DNA of 64,000 nucleotides from Pyrenophora tritici-repentis (Eukaryota > Ascomycota > Dothideomycetes > Pleosporales > Pleosporaceae): the NCBI RefSeq assembly GCF_003171515.1, contig NC_089390.1, forward strand, positions 9,180,274 to 9,244,273. The letters run 5' to 3'. This document shows positions 20,978-31,158 of the stretch, piece by piece. Under the pieces are notes generated by a model, which made no database searches, had not been told where the DNA came from, and saw only the letters and a list, made by a program, of their open reading frames with translations. A program made the translations under genes and the position numbers. Within the stretch, counting starts at the first letter, position 1. Each line of letters opens with the position of its first letter.

Positions 20978-21127
20978 CAGAGGCTTTTATATGCAGAGGC
21001 TTTTATATGCAGCTGGGTAGCTGGTCTAATTTTAAAACTTCATTTTTACTCATTTCTCAACTTCGAATAAACCCATACACTCTACGAGACTGCTCCAAGT
21101 TACCACGAGAGGTAGCACAGCCCATAC

Positions 21128-22993
21128 ATGATGCATCTAGTATCGCGTCTTGGCTTTGTCGCGGCGCTGAGTCTTGTCCCTAGCACGAGTGCGAAGGCTT
21201 GCCAAATGGGAGACGACAGCTTCGATTTCGTGCGTATTGGCCTCTTCGTAACCCATGAATCGCCTTGTTGATAAACAGTTCAGATCGTTGTCGGAGGCGG
21301 AACGGCAGGTAATGCATTGGCGACACGGCTCAGCCAAGCTCTACCTCAATATTGCGTATTAGTGGTCGAGGCGGGCGCCAACGGACGCAATGTCGAAGGA
21401 ATCTATGTTCCCGGCCTAAGAGGCTCAACATTTGGCTCGATGTACGACTGGAGTCTCCCAACCGTGCCCCAACCCGCTGCAAACAATCGAACGATAATTC
21501 ACCGCCGCGGAAAAGTTCTCGGTGGAAGTTCGGCCCTCAACTTGATGGTCTGGGATCGCGCTACGGTCAAAGAGTACGATGCGTGGGAAGAGCTTGGCAA
21601 CCCCAGCTGGAGTTGGGAGGGTATGTACCCAGCCATGTTGAAGTCTGAGAACTTTCAACGCCAAAACGGTTCAGCACAATATGGGATGGATGGCGTTGGG
21701 TACGGAGGGCCGATTCAAATTGCTCTGGCTGAAGACCCGCCACCACAGCTTCAGGCATGTGTACCGACTTTGATGAACCTAGGCGTGCATGAGAATCTCG
21801 AATCGCTCAATGGAAGCAATCTGGGCGTCATGTATCAGCCGGCTATGTACCGTGTGTCCAACCATACACGATCCTATTCGGTTGACTATCTTCCAAGAGC
21901 TAGCGAGAACGTGGTTATCATGTTCAATATCACCATTCACAAAGTACAATTAGACAAGAGTGGATCCAGAGCGACTGGTGTCGTCCTCACAAACGGCAAA
22001 GTCATCAAGGCCAAGAAGGAAGTGGTGCTCTCTGCCGGCAGTCTACTATCCCCAAAGATCCTGGAACTTTCCGGTATAGGCCAAAAAGCTATTCTGGACA
22101 ATGCCGGTATCGAGCAAATCATTGAACTCCCGGGAGTTGGAGAAAACCTACAGGATCATATCCGCACTCAAACCACATACGAGCTCAAGCCCGACATCCT
22201 GGGCGTGGACATTCTGAAATACGATACAGCGCGCGCGGCCATCGAGTTAGACCGGTGGAAGCAGAACCAGACGTCGCTCTACCAATACGCCGGTAGTTGC
22301 TATGGTTTCCTGAAATGGAAGCAAGCCCTCGGGGACGACAAAGACCTGATCCGTCTCGCAAATCAATCGGCAAACCACTCCAACGTAATCGACCAGAAGA
22401 AGCTTGCCTTGATCATGGATTCTAGTCTTGAAGCTCCGGATCTCGAAGTCGTATTCAGTGACGGGTACACAGGAACAGCCGGTTATCCAAGAAACGGTAC
22501 GGTGGGCTATGGTAAACAGTACGCGACGCTTCTTGTTGGAGTGCAGCATCCACTCGCCAGAGGATCCGTCCACATCAACGGCTCTAATCCCTCGAATGTA
22601 CCTCTCATCGACCCCCGATATCTCAGCACGCCATATGACCTGGAAGCCCTAAAAGCAGCCGTAAAGTACACGCGAACAATGTCAAACACTGCCCCATTCA
22701 AAGACGTATGGAACTCCGAGTTTGACCCTGGCATGAGCACACAAACGGATGCGCAATGGGAGAAATGTGTTAGAGATAACGTGGGAACATTTTACCACCC
22801 GCTGGGTACGTGCGCGATGTTGCCGGAAAAAGATGGTGGTGTTGTGGACCCGCAGTTGAGAGTGTATGGCGTGGAGAATTTGAGGGTTGTAGATGCGAGT
22901 ATCATTCCGATGATAGTATCGGCGCACATCCAAACGGCGGTATATGGTATCGCGGAAAGGGCAGCTGAGATGATGGTAGCAGACTATCGATGA
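21128..22993 (+). CDS. Secreted GMC oxidoreductase (AA3-like)
   Basis: Two exons, 21128-21229 and 21284-22993, with a 54-bp intron, give 603 aa. The join restores the FAD-binding motif DFIVVGGGTAGNALATRL, with half on each side of the intron. Signal peptide MMHLVSRLGFVAALSLVPSTSA. GMC signature 1 is GKVLGGSSALNLMVW and signature 2 is GSLLSPKILELSGIG. The C-terminal catalytic region holds YHPLGTCAML and VVDASIIPMIVSAHIQT, with the His pair expected in the active site. Several N-glycosylation sequons. Likely a flavin-dependent oxidase or dehydrogenase acting on alcohols or sugars outside the cell, and it may supply H2O2 or electrons to LPMO-type enzymes. Exact substrate unknown. Two start ATGs are adjacent (21128, 21131). 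Confidence 0.9.
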
Positions 22994-23569
22994 TGAACAG
23001 GTTGTGGAGTTGCGAGCTGGTGAGGCTGGGGGCGCGGATGTGGGGCTAATTTGATTAGTAATCGGGAAGGCGTCTTTCTTTGTGCCTCACTCCAGCCGTA
23101 CGAGCCGCACACCTGAATCATTAATTTCGTAAGCCTCAACTGCTACCCCAGATCATCATTAGCATACGGCTGGGTAGACAGTTAGATCCATTTGATACTA
23201 CATTCCATTACTCTCAAAATCAAAAGCGCAAACGTGCATACAAGTTCAGGACACAAGTGAGTCCTATCAGATACTGCCTCCTCGCCGTCAAAATACAGCG
23301 TTCATGACCTGCTTTTTGTCGTTTCGAATATTACGTGCCAATTGCAAATTGCAAAACAACTTTAGCGGCAGTAGCAGCGTGTACATTATGAAAACATCTA
23401 TAGGCCTTATCCGTTGAAGACCATTGTCTCCGTAACAAGATCGCGTTGCCCTAGCCTATCTGGAGACTTGCGATACAGGAGCGAATTCAAGAAGAGTTGG
23501 GTCTCTTCTCCGAAGCGCCTGAGTCACGCGAATCAAAGTCAACAACTGGATAAAGAGAAAGACTGACAG
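22994..23569. other. Intergenic region between convergent genes
   Basis: About 570 bp, the 3' flanks of the GMC gene and of the minus-strand coiled-coil gene. No feature seen. Confidence 0.45.
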
Positions 23570-24252
23570 TTACTGACCACAGACAACACAACAATAAGGC
23601 ATGTTGTGAGCATAGCAGTAGCCATACGAGGAGTATGCAGATGGATACTGGTTGTGGTATGGTGCAGCCGAGATCATACGCTGAGGGTACTGAGAGTGCT
23701 GGAGTGGCGTTGTGTACGGTGGAAACTGACCATTCATACGCATCTGTCCCAGGACTCGCTGGTGATGGTTCATCGCGGTTGTGATCATGGTACCATAACT
23801 TCCCAGCATACCTTCGAGGTCGTCTGGCTGGATGTCCGCTGTGCGCACCTGGAAAGCGTCTAGCCATTGTGAGTACAAATCCAAGATACTTCTCACATGT
23901 ATAGTGAGCACTGCAGTTACTTACTGTCGGCTTCCTGATGGAGTGTGCGGAGGTTGGTGAGTTGACTGACGACTTCCCTGCGTCGAGAAGCAAGGTACGC
24001 GCTGTACTGCTCCAATGTGTGAACGCGATCCTGAACGCGATCCAGGATGGCATTCACCTGGTCTTTATACTCTTTCAGTTCCGCGTTCTCTCGCTCCAGG
24101 ACCTCTATGCGCTCGGTCTGCTCACGCTGCGCATCTTGAAGTGCACGTAGCTGCGCGCCGAACCCCATAGGCACAGTCATCGGCGCGTGGGTTGGTGAAG
24201 TACTCATTGCGGACACTGAACAAGTCATCGATGGGAGATTCGGAGAAGTCAT
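23570..24252 (-). CDS. Unknown coiled-coil protein with a Tyr/Pro-rich tail
   Basis: Two exons, 24252-23925 and 23859-23570, with a 65-bp intron (GTAAGT...CTAG) in phase 1, give 205 aa. Residues about 30-110 form a heptad-rich coiled coil (ALQDAQREQTERIEVLEREN, then DRVQDRVHTLEQYSAYL). After the intron there is a short conserved-looking segment (AFQVRTADIQPDDLEGMLGS). The tail is rich in Pro, Tyr, Gln and Met and ends with a cluster of cysteines (PYCCVVCGQ). No family recognised. It could be a small DNA- or protein-binding dimer. Gene structure rests on the splice signals and the continuous frame. Confidence 0.6.
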
Positions 24253-24891
24253 CGCCTGGTGATCCGGTTCTATGATACTTGAAAGCCTGTTGCGAAGAAA
24301 TTGTGTGGGTTAACTTGTGAGGAAAAGATGGTTTAAGTCGACACAGCGCGCAATGTGTAAGTTAAATTGCGCTTTACGCTAGCTTCCAAACGAGAGGTGG
24401 GAGTTGGACTGTTCTGGAAGGACTGGACAGTATCCAATGCTAGTGCAGACGTTAGTGAGCACGCACGAGCATTTGCGCAGACGCAAACGAGACTGCAAGC
24501 ACTACGCGAAAGTGGCGTATCACAAACCATACCGCGTAGGCTGATTGGGTGTGTAGTAATGAGTGTTAACAAACAGGCGTACGGTTTAGCGCCTGTCACG
24601 TGATTACCAATCTCGCGTCATAAACAAGTTTGGAAAAGCTTGGTAGAGCTCTCGTCAAAATTAGGTTATGGGTGGTTGCTCAGTTTTGTACGCCAAGAAT
24701 GGCACCACAGCAATGTTGAGGAAATATTTTCACCCTATATAAAGACCTCAGGTCCCTCAACCCTCAGAGCAAAATCCCCTACTTCAAAAACCTTCGCCGT
24801 CAAAATCCAACTATATATACGGTTATCCCTATACCCTCGCATCGTACGACGCCGAGAAAGCCCGCCTCAGGCTTCTCAGGTGACAGCGATA
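24253..24891. other. Divergent promoter region
   Basis: Lies between the coiled-coil gene (minus) and the F-box gene (plus). Contains a TATA-like box at 24736-24742. No repeats seen. Confidence 0.5.
24736..24742 (+). promoter_or_regulatory. TATA-like box of the F-box gene
   Basis: TATATAA, about 150 bp upstream of the chosen start codon at 24892. It argues that the in-frame codons from 24640 are not translated, because the box would lie inside them. Confidence 0.4.
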
Positions 24892-26457
24892 ATGGCCTCT
24901 TCCATGACAACGTCGGCTTCGAGCGTCCAGCCTCTCGCGACTGAGATTGTCGAGATGATCGCGGGCCATCTAGATGACAAAACGCTATTTAGCTTCGCAG
25001 CAGCTACCCGAACGATTCGCAGTAAGTCACGCTACATCTATGGTACGCAGTTCTTCACGACTATCCAATGTCTTCAGCATCCTATCAGTCTACAGCGACT
25101 TACAGACCTGCCCAACTCTCCGGATCTTGCGAAAAATGTTCACACTATCGTATTTGACGTAGCCGATGGACCACTGATCGACCCCATGCACGATGAAGAC
25201 GTCAAGCGTTCCGAGGCCCATTCGCTACAACAGTTTCCCCTCAGATCATTGGAAAAGCTCAGAAGTGCTCGACTTCACATCGATTCCAATATAATATCGC
25301 AAGCGCTATCCAAACTTCCAAAGCTCGAGCTGGTGTTGGTCGCTGGTGTTTCCCTGGAGTTGTCATATCAATCTCGTGAAAACAGGTCTAAAATCGACTG
25401 GGGGTCCGAATGCCCTTCTGGGCACTGTAAATTACGTGAAACACAGGCTACCGTCGATGTTGTGTTCCGAACGGTTTCATTGGCGCTGTCACGTGCCGGC
25501 GTCAGTCCTAAGATCCGTCTGGGACTGCGTAGGAGCCGTGCATGTCGGGAATACTTTGACCCCATGTTGGGACTATCACGCTCTGTCGTAATTGAAACGC
25601 GAAATCGTTTCGCTCATCTAGAGATTTTGGAAGGATCCATGGATACCGAGAGGTATATCGGCGAAGAAACATTGAAGCTTTTTCGACAGAGCAGGTTCGA
25701 AGTTCTGGACATCAATTATGGGCAACATGTCTCCAGGGGCTCAAGACAGCCTGCTATGGCGTGTCTACAGGGATTAAACTTCACTAATATTGGTCTTAAA
25801 ATGCTTCGCAAACTGACAATTCAGAGTCTATGGATAGATGATTATGTATTTTTCGATTTCATCCGCTCTCACGGGCATACCCTAAAAGACTTCACCATGG
25901 TCAATTGCGACGCGTACTCTGAACTGAATGAAGACAACCCATGGCTCAGTTTTTTTCACGCTTTGGCCGAGATACCTGCTCTGGAAGTCCTCAAGCTGGC
26001 CTACATCCATAAATTAAAGGCATCCAATCCTGACGAAGCGACCGCTGAGCGGAACAAGTGTCTAGATACTTCCATGGTGGCGGAAGGCACCTGGTCTGGC
26101 CACGTTGAGATCAGTCGCGCACTAGAGTATTTGATATATGCCTACGTTTATACTCCCAATCCGCTATCTTTCCTGGATCTACCATTCGATTTCGATGGTC
26201 GCACACTCTTTGGGTACTTGGATGATAGAAGGTACTTGAATCTTCGGTTTGCAAACTTCAAGGCAGCCACGCGATATCAGTGGACTGGGGCTGAAGCCAA
26301 AGCTCTCAAGGTCTACAGGGAGAAACACCGTAGGGCGGATAATACCGTCACTTCTAAGCTCAACCCTGTGGACGACCAGGACATCTTTCCAATCCCGGAA
26401 TACGTACAAACTACGGTAGTAGCGAAGGAAAATAATCTCTCGCAAGAACTATTGTGA
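24892..26457 (+). CDS. F-box protein
   Basis: Intronless, 521 aa from ATG 24892. The frame is open to 24640, but that part contains a TATA box. Residues about 13-50 form an F-box-like motif (LATEIVEMIAGHLDDKTLFSFAAATRTIRSKSRY). The remainder is a long helical/strand region with scattered Leu, as in fungal F-box proteins that use degenerate leucine-rich repeats. F-box proteins bind Skp1 and recruit substrates to an SCF ubiquitin ligase. Target unknown. It is a different subfamily from the decayed F-box gene at 9800-12024. Confidence 0.8.
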   Translation: MASSMTTSASSVQPLATEIVEMIAGHLDDKTLFSFAAATRTIRSKSRYIYGTQFFTTIQCLQHPISLQRLTDLPNSPDLAKNVHTIVFDVADGPLIDPMHDEDVKRSEAHSLQQFPLRSLEKLRSARLHIDSNIISQALSKLPKLELVLVAGVSLELSYQSRENRSKIDWGSECPSGHCKLRETQATVDVVFRTVSLALSRAGVSPKIRLGLRRSRACREYFDPMLGLSRSVVIETRNRFAHLEILEGSMDTERYIGEETLKLFRQSRFEVLDINYGQHVSRGSRQPAMACLQGLNFTNIGLKMLRKLTIQSLWIDDYVFFDFIRSHGHTLKDFTMVNCDAYSELNEDNPWLSFFHALAEIPALEVLKLAYIHKLKASNPDEATAERNKCLDTSMVAEGTWSGHVEISRALEYLIYAYVYTPNPLSFLDLPFDFDGRTLFGYLDDRRYLNLRFANFKAATRYQWTGAEAKALKVYREKHRRADNTVTSKLNPVDDQDIFPIPEYVQTTVVAKENNLSQELL

Positions 26458-26817
26458 GACTCATGGCAGCTTTTGTGGGGTATGGTGTGTTTCAGGTCTG
26501 AGATACTGCTAGAAAAATTTGGAATGAATAAGAATTGTGAAGAATCTTCTAGCAGACGGTTTGGTGGAGGCGTTCAGTCTCGGATCAGGGTGGAGTTGTA
26601 GCTGTAATCATCTAGGAATTTTCCGTTTCTTCTAAGTTTAAAAAGTGGAAGTTTTGGGTCGCCTGTGGGAGAGTACCATGGTACTAGATGTTTTCGTCCA
26701 CGAGGAAAACTTCAATTTACTTATCCCTTCAATGATCACATCACTCTCACAGTTTGACCTAGTTTCAAAACGGATAACATCAATGCTGTCAATAAATTAT
26801 TCAAAACCTACTTCCAC
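26458..26817. other. Intergenic region between convergent genes
   Basis: About 360 bp of 3' flank for the F-box and GH30 genes. Nothing else seen. Confidence 0.5.
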
Positions 26818-28328
26818 CTACTCCAGAAACAAAGTAGTCAAACTCCTCGGTGGCACCTTCACCAAAAACCCCGAACCACCAACTTGATAACTCCCCACCA
26901 TCGTATTATTATGTTCATTATCCGCCAAATACGCAGTCGCAACCCCCTTCTCCATCTTGACACCCTGGAGGTTAATCTGCACCATCCGCTCGAAATGCGC
27001 CTCGTTAATCACAGGAATAGCAACCGTGTCATTCGTATTCTTAAACGCTGTTACCTTGAGGTCCTCCACGGGACTAGTAGCATCGATGCGCACGGAGCCC
27101 GGCCGCGCAAAACGGAAGAAACCGGCAAACGCCCACAGGCGACGCGATACTTCAAAGGTGTTTCCGCGGAGACGAATGAGGATAGCGTCGGAGCCCGTGG
27201 TGTTGCCGACGGTGTCTTGGGAACACCACCAGTGAAGGTATCCGGATGTCGAGCTGTAGACGAAAGCTTCGTGCCTGTGTGGGGTTTGTCAGTATGAGGG
27301 AAGTGATGAGGTAGTGATGCGGGGAGAGGAACTTACATGTAAATGGCCCATTGAAAGCCTTCAGCCAACTGACCAGTGGTATCCCACGTCGTGTTGAAGG
27401 TACCCTGTCCATCCGACCACTCCGTTTGAACGTTCGGTTGACCTTGTGTGTTAAACTGTCTTTCGGGCATGCTCTGGTAGTTATGCCAGGTAGCTACATC
27501 ATACATATTTCCCGCACCTGTTTGCTCTAGCTCAGAGTAGAGGGTACGTGCTTGCCTTGCACCCGTCGCATCGCAACAAGCGACTTGTAAGTCCTCACGG
27601 TACTTCTTGACGGTCGGGTACAAAATTTTAAGGAAATCAGCGGCTTGGTAGCCGTCGGAATTCATGCTGGCGTATTGTACGGGGTTGAAGTCGGGTTCGT
27701 TGTAGGCGCCGATCATGTTGACGTTGATACCTTTTTTCTTGTACTCGTCAACGTATTCGATCAAGTAGTCAGCGTAGGCTTGACGCCAGTCGTATGTACA
27801 GTTGGTACCGCGGACGCCGCAGATGAAGCCGCCGTTTATATCTGTAAGGTCTGTTTTGAAGCATCCTGGAGCGGACCATGCGTCTGCGTAGATGAAGAGG
27901 TTGGGGTTGGAGATAAGGGCTTGCTGTGTCAGTTTCAACTGGCAGCTATCGGCAGTTGAGTCGTTTGCCCCTAGACCGGTGTAGTTGAAGGTTGACGAAG
28001 GTGTCTCTGGACAGCTGCTTAGAACGCCTTCTGAAGGCCTGGAGCCAACACGGTTGCGAAGAACTGATAGACCTCCCAAGTTCTCATCGAAAAGGTAGTC
28101 GCTGACGAGCTGCTGATTTGCTGCTGAGAGTCCCCTTTGTCCCGTCTGGTCGCACGCGACGCCAAAGGCTCCCGAGCATCCACCTCCCGTCATTTTCTGA
28201 TATCTCACATTTCCGTTGATGGTGACCTGAACTGCCGTCTGGTTCATGGGGTAAGACCATGGTAGCGGAACATACTGGGCTGCTGCTCCACTCGCGCAGA
28301 GGAGTGGTAGGAGGAGACTTGCGACCAT
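26818..28328 (-). CDS. Secreted GH30 glycoside hydrolase (subfamily 7-like)
   Basis: Two exons, 28328-27337 and 27274-26818, with a 62-bp intron, give 482 aa. Signal peptide MVASLLLPLLCASGAAAQ. The family start MTGGGCSGAFGVACDQ is clear. The acid/base glutamate lies in GAYNEPDF (about residue 212) and the nucleophile in VQTEWSDGQG (about residue 303), as expected of a (beta/alpha)8 retaining enzyme. The second exon supplies the side beta-domain. The style is that of fungal GH30_7 enzymes, which act on glucuronoxylan or related beta-linked polymers. The precise activity needs an alignment. A TATA-like CTATAAG lies on the minus strand at 28389-28395. MITE D and a Fot1-like transposon sit within 450 bp of its start. 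Confidence 0.88.
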
Positions 28329-28388
28329 AGTTGCGTTTCTCGAATTGACTTGACTGCGAGTGTCGAAGAGAACATCTTTGGCGACACT

Positions 28389-28395
28389 CTTATAG
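28389..28395 (-). promoter_or_regulatory. TATA-like box of the GH30 gene
   Basis: CTATAAG on the minus strand, about 60 bp upstream of the GH30 start codon. Position fits a short leader. Confidence 0.35.
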
Positions 28396-28618
28396 ATCCT
28401 AAGTTAACCATGAACAAGAACTCCTTCGAGTACTCATACACTCATCGGTGTCTACCCATTCAATGCTGACGACACCATGACCATCATAAGCTCAATTTAT
28501 CCACGCGGTGTGTGGACCTAGGATAAATTCGACCCGTCTATCAATATTCTTCCCGCAATTGTTTCGCTGACTTCAGTAAAGTCTTCCAGATGTGAGCGTT
28601 TAGTCCCAACGCCACTCC

Positions 28619-28731
28619 CACCCGGGTGTCATAGAATACTGGACATACTAGTGTAAAAAAGCCACGGTAGTCGCCAGACACGTCTATTGGGTGCTTACCC
28701 ACACCGTCCAGTGATTTATGTCACCCAGGTG
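28619..28731. mobile_element. CACCCGGGTG-family MITE, copy D (113 bp)
   Basis: Ends CACCCGGGTGTCATAGAATA and the complement ATGTCACCCAGGTG. Flanked by the 4-bp direct duplication CTCC (28615-28618 and 28732-28735). It lies 290 bp upstream of the GH30 start and only 31 bp from the Fot1-like transposon, whose TIRs are unrelated. Confidence 0.87.
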
Positions 28732-28764
28732 CTCCCATGTTGTGAAATCGTAGGTTCGGGATTA

Positions 28765-28819
28765 ACATGATCCATGGGCGAGCGGCGCACACGGGCGAGC
28801 GGCGCACCCCACCAACTTT
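28765..28819 (+). repeat. Left TIR of the Fot1-like transposon
   Basis: 55 bp starting ACATGATCCATGGGCGAGCG. It contains two direct copies of GGGCGAGCGGCGCAC spaced 2 bp apart, likely the transposase binding sites. Confidence 0.95.
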
Positions 28820-28845
28820 ACTCACCTTACTGATCTTAATCTACA

Positions 28846-30498
28846 ATGGCTCAACGCAGCGCTACTCAATTACTATCAAATGAAGCAGATATTCAGCTTG
28901 CTATCTCATCTATTAATGCGCACCAGATCCAAGGTACCCGTACTGCTGCAGTAGTCTACAACGTAGCCGAAACAACGCTCCGCCGCCGACGCGCTGGTAT
29001 ACCTGCCCGACGCGATTGCCCGCCCAACTCGAGGAAGCTTACCCAGAGAGAAGAGGAGGTGATTATTAGCTATATACTTCAGCTAGATCTGCGTGGATTT
29101 GCGCCTACCTACACAGCTGTACGTGATATGGCTGATAAGCTGCTGGCTGCGCGTGGTGGAGAGCAGGTTGGAGTCAACTGGCCATCTACCTTTGTTAAAC
29201 GTACAGACAGTCTTCGGACGTGTTTCAACCAAGCGTACGATAGGCAGAGAGCTCTTTGTGAGGATGCAACATTAATAAAGAGGTGGTTTAAGCTTGTAGA
29301 AGAGACAAAGGCTGAGCTAGGTATCTGCGATGAGGACGTCTACAACTTTGATGAAGCTGGCTTTATGATGGGCAAGATTACAACGCAGCTAGTTATAACA
29401 GGAGCAGAGAGGAGAGGCAGGCCGAAGAGTATTCAGCCAGGCAATCGCGAGTGGGTAACGCTGATCGCTGCTATCAGCGCTGCTGGCTGGTCAGTCCCAC
29501 CGTTCCTCATCTTCGCTGGCCAGTACCACCTATCAGCCTGGTATAAGGAAGCTGAGATCCCACGCGACTGGGCGATCGCAGTCAGCGATAATGGCTGGAC
29601 GAATAATGAGCTTGGAGTTGAGTGGCTAAAGCACTTCAACGCTCACACGCAGGCTCGTAGTGTAGGCGCGCGTCGCCTGCTTATTATTGATGGCCATAAG
29701 AGCCACCAATCTCTAGAGTTCCAGGAGCTCTGCAAGGAGAACAATATCCATACGCTCTGTATACCTCCTCACTCATCTCACCTACTCCAGCCACTTGATG
29801 TTGGCTGCTTCTCGCCATTGAAGCGCGCGTACAGCCGTGAGGTGGAGAGCCTTATGCGCAACCACATCAACCACATCACCAAGCTAGAGTTTCTGCCAGC
29901 GTTCAAGGCAGCATTTGATCAAGCGTTCACGCCAGCCAATATCTGCTCAGCCTTCCGCGGCGCAGGCCTTGTTCCTCTACAACCAGAGGCTGTTCTATCA
30001 AAGGTAGATGTACAACTGCGTACACCTACTCCTCCAGCAGCTCTGCCAGAGGCTCCCTGGGTAGCTCAAACGCCGAGCAACGCGCGTGAGCTTGAGGCTC
30101 AGTCAAGCCTAATACGTGAGCGCGTGCGCCAGCACAAGAGCTCATCACCAGCTTCAATTATTATGGCGATTGACCAGCTAAAGAAGGGCGCCGAGGTGAT
30201 GATGCTCTCTGCTGAGCTGATGCGCGATCGGATCTCTAGTCTTGAGAAGGCCAATAGCGCAGCCTCAGAGCGTAGGCGGCGCTCTAAAAGGCGTATACAG
30301 AAGCATGGAGTACTCACAAAGGGAGCTGGAGAGGATATACTGGCTCAAAATGAGGCTGACCAGCAGATTGCTCATGAAGAGCGTCAAGGAGGAGCGCGAT
30401 CAGGCCTCAGCCAGCGGGCTCAAAGGCGCTGCACTAGGTGCAAGGAGACTGGGCACAACTCGCGCACATGCAAGACTGATACTATTAATATAGAGTAA
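28846..30498 (+). CDS. Fot1/pogo-like transposase
   Basis: 550 aa, no intron. N-terminus has a psq-type helix-turn-helix (about residues 15-55), then a CENP-B/Tc5-type DNA-binding region ([15 protein letters not shown] to about 140). The DDE_1 catalytic core shows the three acidic residues in [17 protein letters not shown] and [17 protein letters not shown] basic, coiled C-terminal region ([19 protein letters not shown]) is followed by a CCHC zinc knuckle ([14 protein letters not shown]) near the end. All catalytic motifs are intact, so the protein should be able to cut and paste its own TIRs. The knuckle occurs in some fungal pogo/Fot transposases and probably aids nucleic-acid binding. Confidence 0.93.
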   Translation: MAQRSATQLLSNEADIQLAISSINAHQIQGTRTAAVVYNVAETTLRRRRAGIPARRDCPPNSRKLTQREEEVIISYILQLDLRGFAPTYTAVRDMADKLLAARGGEQVGVNWPSTFVKRTDSLRTCFNQAYDRQRALCEDATLIKRWFKLVEETKAELGICDEDVYNFDEAGFMMGKITTQLVITGAERRGRPKSIQPGNREWVTLIAAISAAGWSVPPFLIFAGQYHLSAWYKEAEIPRDWAIAVSDNGWTNNELGVEWLKHFNAHTQARSVGARRLLIIDGHKSHQSLEFQELCKENNIHTLCIPPHSSHLLQPLDVGCFSPLKRAYSREVESLMRNHINHITKLEFLPAFKAAFDQAFTPANICSAFRGAGLVPLQPEAVLSKVDVQLRTPTPPAALPEAPWVAQTPSNARELEAQSSLIRERVRQHKSSSPASIIMAIDQLKKGAEVMMLSAELMRDRISSLEKANSAASERRRRSKRRIQKHGVLTKGAGEDILAQNEADQQIAHEERQGGARSGLSQRAQRRCTRCKETGHNSRTCKTDTINIE

Positions 30499-30563
30499 TC
30501 TACTGTATCAATATCTAGCAATAATATTATCGCGTTGTTGAGATGCATCGCTTTAAAGTTGCA

Positions 30564-30618
30564 AAAGTTGGTGGGGTGCGCCGCTCGCCCGTGTGCGCCG
30601 CTCGCCCATGGATCATGT
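30564..30618 (-). repeat. Right TIR of the Fot1-like transposon
   Basis: Perfect inverted copy of 28765-28819 with the same paired 15-bp direct repeats. Confidence 0.95.
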
Positions 30619-30620
30619 TA

Positions 30621-31158
30621 AGCTTTTCGGAGGAAATAAGCGGGCCGTCTCTGGTGGCGAGAAGCTTCAAGAACCCAACGTCGATATTAGCCGGTCCACA
30701 TCAACCAGGTCATCGGAAAGGAGAAGCGCGAGATATAACTAGATGGACGCGATTCTTGCGCGTCTCATGTGCAGTGCGAGGCAGGTCTTGAAGTGAGTCA
30801 AAGTAAAAGAAACGCGTATTTGTTGAGGACGCAGGCATGCAATTTGGCCTTTTAATGTCACCTGCCCGCTTTTCGCAAGACGATCCATATCCAAAGGGTG
30901 ATGTAAGCACCGAAACAGGATACTCAGGCGGTGAATGAATCTGTTCGAGAGCAGCTGTGATTGTCAGAGTGCGTCTGTCTGCTGCAAACAGGGTCCGTTG
31001 GTCTTGTCGCGTACAAGCCCACAACACGTTCACCGAGCTCAGATAGCAGAAATACATGATGAAAGTTAGGTGCACCATGCAGATGCACACACATGTTACA
31101 TCTAAACAACATAAACCCACCTACCCCTACCCCAACACGGCTAGTTCTCACCAACACA
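30621..31158. other. Non-coding stretch
   Basis: About 540 bp between the transposon and the 3' end of the FAD oxidase gene. No supported feature. Overlapping minus-strand frames look spurious. Confidence 0.45.

Larger units (their letters stand above)
19993..21127. other. Intergenic region with two repeats
   Basis: About 1.1 kb. Contains the dispersed repeat copy 2 (20178-20321), MITE copy C (20865-20977) and a perfect 16-bp tandem duplication ATGCAGAGGCTTTTAT at 20976-21007. Open frames at 20488-20853 (minus) and 20513-20902 (plus) overlap each other and show no domain. Confidence 0.5.
28763..30620 (+). mobile_element. Fot1/pogo-type DNA transposon, apparently intact
   Basis: 1858 bp including flanking TA dinucleotides at both ends (28763-28764 and 30619-30620). 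It has perfect 55-bp terminal inverted repeats (28765-28819 and 30564-30618) and one uninterrupted transposase frame. The target duplication is read as TA. Because the flanks read TTAA on both sides, a TTAA duplication cannot be excluded from one copy. The perfect TIRs and intact frame argue for a recent arrival and no RIP damage. Confidence 0.93.

Noticed and set aside
24640..24891. 84-codon N-terminal extension of the F-box protein
   Set aside because: Contains a TATA-like box and non-protein-like composition; the F-box follows directly after ATG 24892.
28619..30620. Idea that MITE D is a deletion derivative of the neighbouring Fot1-like transposon
   Set aside because: The terminal repeats share no sequence (CACCCGGGTG versus ACATGATCC) and the target duplications differ in length.
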